NCBI GenBank assembly: GCA_964293155.1
Contig: CAXYYA010000005.1
Coordinates: 39,720-103,719, forward strand
Source of the DNA: JAQVEB01 sp028698105
Lineage (GTDB): Bacteria > Bacteroidota > Bacteroidia > Bacteroidales > Dysgonomonadaceae
Length of the DNA: 64,000 nt
Direction: 5' to 3'
In this document: piece by piece, positions 61,439 to 64,000 of the stretch
How the letters are laid out: every line of letters begins with the position of its first letter
How positions within the stretch are numbered: position 1 is the first letter of the stretch
Program-made: the position numbers and the translations under genes
Notes under the pieces: generated by a model
What the model was told of the DNA's origin: nothing
The model's input: only the letters and a program-made list of their open reading frames with translations
Databases searched by the model: none

Positions 61439-62572
61439 TTACTCGAAAATAACTTCCAGCACCACAATCTCCGATTGTGTGCCGATGCGGTATTGCGGTC
61501 CGGCAAGCCCCAAACCGGAGGTTACAAAAACATTGGTATCGTCTTTCTTTTTGTATCCGTGCGATACTTCAAACAGGAGGTCGGAAAGGAAGTTTGCGGG
61601 GAAAAACTGTCCACGGTGCGTGTGGCCATACAACGCTAAATCCACGTGCGAAAAAGCATCATCATCCAGGTCAATGGGATTATGGTCGAGCACGATCATC
61701 GGTAATGCAGTGTTCATCCGCTGCTCACGAATGATCTGTTGCAGGGGCTTGCGCACGGGAGCGTTCCGGTCTTCGCGCCCGACAAGGTAAAATGCGCTGT
61801 CAATCAACACGGCGGAGTCGCGCAACAGGGTAATTCCGGCAACGTTGTTCAGCCAGTTTATTTTCTCTTCGGCCTCGTAGCGGTATTCGTGGTTTCCTGT
61901 GCAGGAATACACGCCGAGCGGTGCGTGCAGGCGGCGCAACTCCTCATCCATGCGCTCGGTTCTCATCGGTTTTATACCTGCGTCTATGATATCGCCAACC
62001 AATAAAATAATATCCGGCCGCTGTGCGTTGATCAGTTCCACGTATTTTTCGGCATAACTTTTGTCAATCAGGTATCCCAGATGCCAGTCGCCGGCCATTA
62101 CAATCCGCAACGAATCCTTGTTTTTTGCTTTTTTTTGCACAACGATGCGTTGATGTTCCACAACGGGATGATTGAACTTGTAATTCCCCTGGATCATCAA
62201 TCCGATAACAAAGAAGAACGTCGCGATAAATACCGTACCCTTTGTTCTTCTGGGGTTTTGATGCAATTTTTGAGGCAGAAACGCCTTACGGCGGTGAATA
62301 ACGAAGGCAACGTCTATAACCACAAGCCCCATGGTCATATACAGCACAAAAAGCATCCACGAAGTACCGAGAAAGGCGACGAAATGAGTTACATTATCGG
62401 GAAAACGATTCTGAAGCAGCAATCCGGCCAGATAAACCAAAAATTCAATGCCGAACAACCCTGCGTAAAATGCCCGAAACCCTTTTTTTGAACGAAGAAT
62501 CTGCCATCCGCGCCAAAAAACGTAGATATTTAACGTGAGATGGAAAAAAAGGGCGTAAAAATAAACTTTCAT
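61439..62572 (-). CDS. Membrane-anchored metallophosphoesterase
   Basis: 377 aa. Four hydrophobic segments at the N-terminus (about 4-22, 33-53, 64-88, 113-128) are followed by a calcineurin-like phosphoesterase domain: IVMAGDWHLGYL (GDxH), IILLVGDIIDAG (GDxxD), GVYSCTGNHEYRY (GNHE), MIVLDHNPID and VDLALYGHTHRGQFFP (GHxH). All metal ligands are present. The domain order resembles YkuE/YaeI-like enzymes that act on lipids or envelope substrates; the substrate is unknown. It converges with the RiPP unit, its stop lying 18 bp from that of the HlyD gene. Confidence 0.9.
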   Translation of the reverse strand: MKVYFYALFFHLTLNIYVFWRGWQILRSKKGFRAFYAGLFGIEFLVYLAGLLLQNRFPDNVTHFVAFLGTSWMLFVLYMTMGLVVIDVAFVIHRRKAFLPQKLHQNPRRTKGTVFIATFFFVIGLMIQGNYKFNHPVVEHQRIVVQKKAKNKDSLRIVMAGDWHLGYLIDKSYAEKYVELINAQRPDIILLVGDIIDAGIKPMRTERMDEELRRLHAPLGVYSCTGNHEYRYEAEEKINWLNNVAGITLLRDSAVLIDSAFYLVGREDRNAPVRKPLQQIIREQRMNTALPMIVLDHNPIDLDDDAFSHVDLALYGHTHRGQFFPANFLSDLLFEVSHGYKKKDDTNVFVTSGLGLAGPQYRIGTQSEIVVLEVIFE

Positions 62573-62608
62573 ATCGTTTAAGCTATGGAACTGAAGACGG
62601 ATAGCTGT

Positions 62609-63214
62609 TTACTGAATGCTCAGGAAAAAACTCACCCACAAAGGTACGGAAAAATCAATGATCATACCGTGAAAAAGTGCGATAACCACATAATCGGTTC
62701 CCGAAAATTTGGTAATGATGGGCAGTGTAGTGTCCATTGTGGTGGCGCCACCTGCGCTTATCGGTGCAAGTCGCCCGAAATATTTCACCATCCAGGGCGC
62801 AAAAATAAGCACAAGGAATTCGCGTACGATGTTTGCCAAGAGCGCCACCGTTCCCAGTTCCGCGCCCTTGTATTCGGATATCAGGATGCTGGAAAGCGAA
62901 TAGTAGGCAAATCCCGATCCCACGGTCAGGCAATCAATTACGCTCCGTTTCGGCAAGGCGAAACTGACCAGCGCCACGGCGAGAAACGTGCCCAAGGTTG
63001 TAGCCAGTGGGATCAACACGATCTTGAACCCGAAAGAACGCACAACACGGAAGATGTTTTTGCTTGTCCCGATCTGGATGCCCACAAAAAACAACAACAG
63101 GTACAATATCCATTTCGATATCTCGCCCGACAGCAACGTGTCAGGGATCAATCCCACTGCTGCGAGAACGACTCCCAGCGCAAAAAATAGCAGGTATATA
63201 ACGGAATCTCTCAT
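62609..63214 (-). CDS. LysO-type exporter, C-terminal module
   Basis: 201 aa with the start at 63214 (MRDSVIYLLFFALGVVLAAV), which overlaps the preceding gene's stop (ATGA). About six membrane helices. Family-typical stretches are LLLFFVGIQIGTSKNIFRVV, IPLATTLGTFLAVALVSFAL, DCLTVGSGFAYYSLSSILIS, VALLANIVREFLVLIFAPWM and GGATTMDTTLPIITKFSGTD. LysO (DUF340/YbjE) exports lysine and toxic lysine analogues. The family also exists as a single chain; here it is split in two coupled genes. lysA is in this window but 58 kb away. Confidence 0.85.
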   Translation of the reverse strand: MRDSVIYLLFFALGVVLAAVGLIPDTLLSGEISKWILYLLLFFVGIQIGTSKNIFRVVRSFGFKIVLIPLATTLGTFLAVALVSFALPKRSVIDCLTVGSGFAYYSLSSILISEYKGAELGTVALLANIVREFLVLIFAPWMVKYFGRLAPISAGGATTMDTTLPIITKFSGTDYVVIALFHGMIIDFSVPLWVSFFLSIQ

Positions 63215-63495
63215 GCGTTTTTCTCTTTTTTCCTGCGGAAAAATTTCCGATACACCCACCACGCGCAAAGCACGCTGCCCAACGTTGCGGCCAACGCAAT
63301 CACAAACGCATCCAACCCGATCAGCCGGAAATTCTGCATCACCTGCTCGTTGTTGCCCACTTCCATCCCCAGAAAAAACAACAGCAGCACGATAATCGCG
63401 CTGATTATTTTTCCCACGTATTTGGTGAAGCGACTGTTGCGAAACAGCCTGCCGACAATGATCCCCGAAAAAATGATTAAAAAGATGTTGATCAT
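63211..63495 (-). CDS. LysO-type exporter, N-terminal module
   Basis: 94 aa: MINIFLIIFSGIIVGRLFRN, VGKIISAIIVLLLFFLGMEV, GNNEQVMQNFRLIGLDAFVI, ALAATLGSVLCAWWVYRKFF, giving three helices and a basic end (RRKKEKNA). It matches the first third of one-chain LysO proteins. Its stop overlaps the start of the second module by four bases (ATGA), so both parts should be made in equal amounts. Confidence 0.83.
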   Translation of the reverse strand: MINIFLIIFSGIIVGRLFRNSRFTKYVGKIISAIIVLLLFFLGMEVGNNEQVMQNFRLIGLDAFVIALAATLGSVLCAWWVYRKFFRRKKEKNA

Positions 63496-63812
63496 AAAAA
63501 GAAAATCACGAAAGCGTTTCTATTTAACCGAAAGCAAAGATAATAATTTTATGATTATGGTATGTTGTACCCCATGCGCCACTACGTGGCAAAAGAATAG
63601 GACAATGCCCCATGTTCTTTTACGCTTTCAGCGAATTATCAGGGTAAAAATACGATAATTATTATAATTTTTAACGGTTGGAGATGTAATTATTTGGCTA
63701 CTTCCTGCGTCAGATATAGAAATTGAATGCAAAAAATAATCAAATGGAACGAAATTATTACTAAATTTTCGTAATTGTGTCTTAATCTTGTTAGGACGTA
63801 AATAAATTTGAT

Positions 63813-63820
63813 TATTTTTG
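63813..63820 (+). promoter_or_regulatory. Putative -7 box for the last gene
   Basis: TATTTTTG (TAnnTTTG) 37 bp before the ATG at 63858; another match, TAAATTTG, lies at 63803-63810. A TCTTG at 63786-63790 could be the -33 element, with imperfect spacing. The 362-bp gap (63496-63857) shows no other feature. Confidence 0.45.
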
Positions 63821-63857
63821 AGCCCGATTATTAGAGCCTATAAAAACAAGTTATTTT

Positions 63858-64000
63858 ATGAAACGAACACTGCTTTTCTTTCTGAGTTGTTTCACCGCAA
63901 CCATTTTATTTGCACAATCCCAGGTTACCGTAAAAGGCCAGCTTACCGGCCCAACCGAAAACGATCCGCTCCCATACGCAACCATTTCCGTGTCTAATGA
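63858..64000 (+). CDS. Outer-membrane protein with CarboxypepD_reg-like start, cut by the window end
   Basis: The first 47 codons: a signal peptide (MKRTLLFFLSCFTATILFAQ) followed by SQVTVKGQLTGPTENDPLPY and ATISVSN. The VKGQL...PLPYATISV pattern is the beginning of a carboxypeptidase-regulatory-like domain as found in TonB-dependent receptors and OMP_b-brl_3 proteins of Bacteroidota, like the protein at 56112-58553. Length and type cannot be determined. Confidence 0.7.
   Translation, partial: MKRTLLFFLSCFTATILFAQSQVTVKGQLTGPTENDPLPYATISVSN

Noticed and set aside
1..64000. tRNA or rRNA genes
   Set aside because: No cloverleaf with TTCRANYC and CCA-type end, and no rRNA-like sequence was recognised in the gaps; a covariance-model scan would be needed to exclude small ncRNAs.

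Overview
The window looks like a chromosomal segment of a Bacteroidota member, most likely of the order Bacteroidales. The grounds are TAnnTTTG-type -7 promoter boxes upstream of many genes, a short RpoD, type IX secretion (T9SS) signatures, a Na+-NQR operon, DUF3078/DUF5103-type proteins, and CarboxypepD_reg-type outer-membrane proteins. A family such as Dysgonomonadaceae is only a guess. I found no rRNA, tRNA, CRISPR array or intact transposase.

Layout. 1-15.1 kb is mostly minus-strand housekeeping: the 5' part of rpoD, an HtrA protease, lysA plus a glycosyltransferase, miaA, a lemA/TPM membrane-protein group, a DUF3078 outer-membrane protein (plus strand), fmt, a CLC chloride channel with CBS domains, tsaC, a GNAT acetyltransferase, a small membrane protein and recR. 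15.2-23.2 kb (plus strand) holds serC-serA and a BlaI/BlaR1-type regulatory locus. It has a perfect operator-like dyad, two M56-peptidase/TonB_C fusion genes (the second broken by a stop codon) and a TPR protein. 23.2-31.6 kb (minus) holds a MITE-like element, PBP1A, a 21-bp repeat array, pmbA, a tldD with an in-frame stop, a DUF2007 protein and a T9SS plug-type protein. 32.1-38.8 kb is the complete nqrABCDEF operon, whose intergenic gaps carry short tandem repeats.

The accessory half starts at 38.9 kb. Two beta-barrel proteins and a lipoprotein are followed by an orphan 914-bp Rhs core copy, a small TonB_C-like gene overlapping the end of a 2208-residue SpvB/Rhs protein with a distinct AT-rich C-terminal tip, and two small T9SS-type or T9SS-like proteins. 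A response regulator/histidine kinase pair separates this from a peptide natural-product (RiPP) locus. That locus has a GG-motif small protein, a helical partner protein, a 53-residue Cys-containing precursor (missed by length-limited ORF calling), a radical SAM/SPASM maturase, an outer-membrane receptor-like protein, a C39-peptidase ABC exporter and a short HlyD-like adaptor. Together these could make, modify, cleave and export a cyclised peptide. The window ends with a metallophosphoesterase, a two-gene LysO-type exporter and the start of another outer-membrane protein.

Most unusual structure: (i) two unlinked loci (26.1 and 53.7 kb) have the same architecture, a degenerate 21-bp tandem array followed by a hairpin of 15+3+15 geometry; (ii) CCTCCCC/GGGGAGG palindromic repeats occur between genes and also, in frame, inside the C39 exporter and the HlyD gene of the RiPP locus; (iii) many intergenic gaps carry unrelated 7-, 8-, 10- or 11-bp tandem repeats; (iv) two genes each carry one in-frame stop codon in otherwise intact frames.
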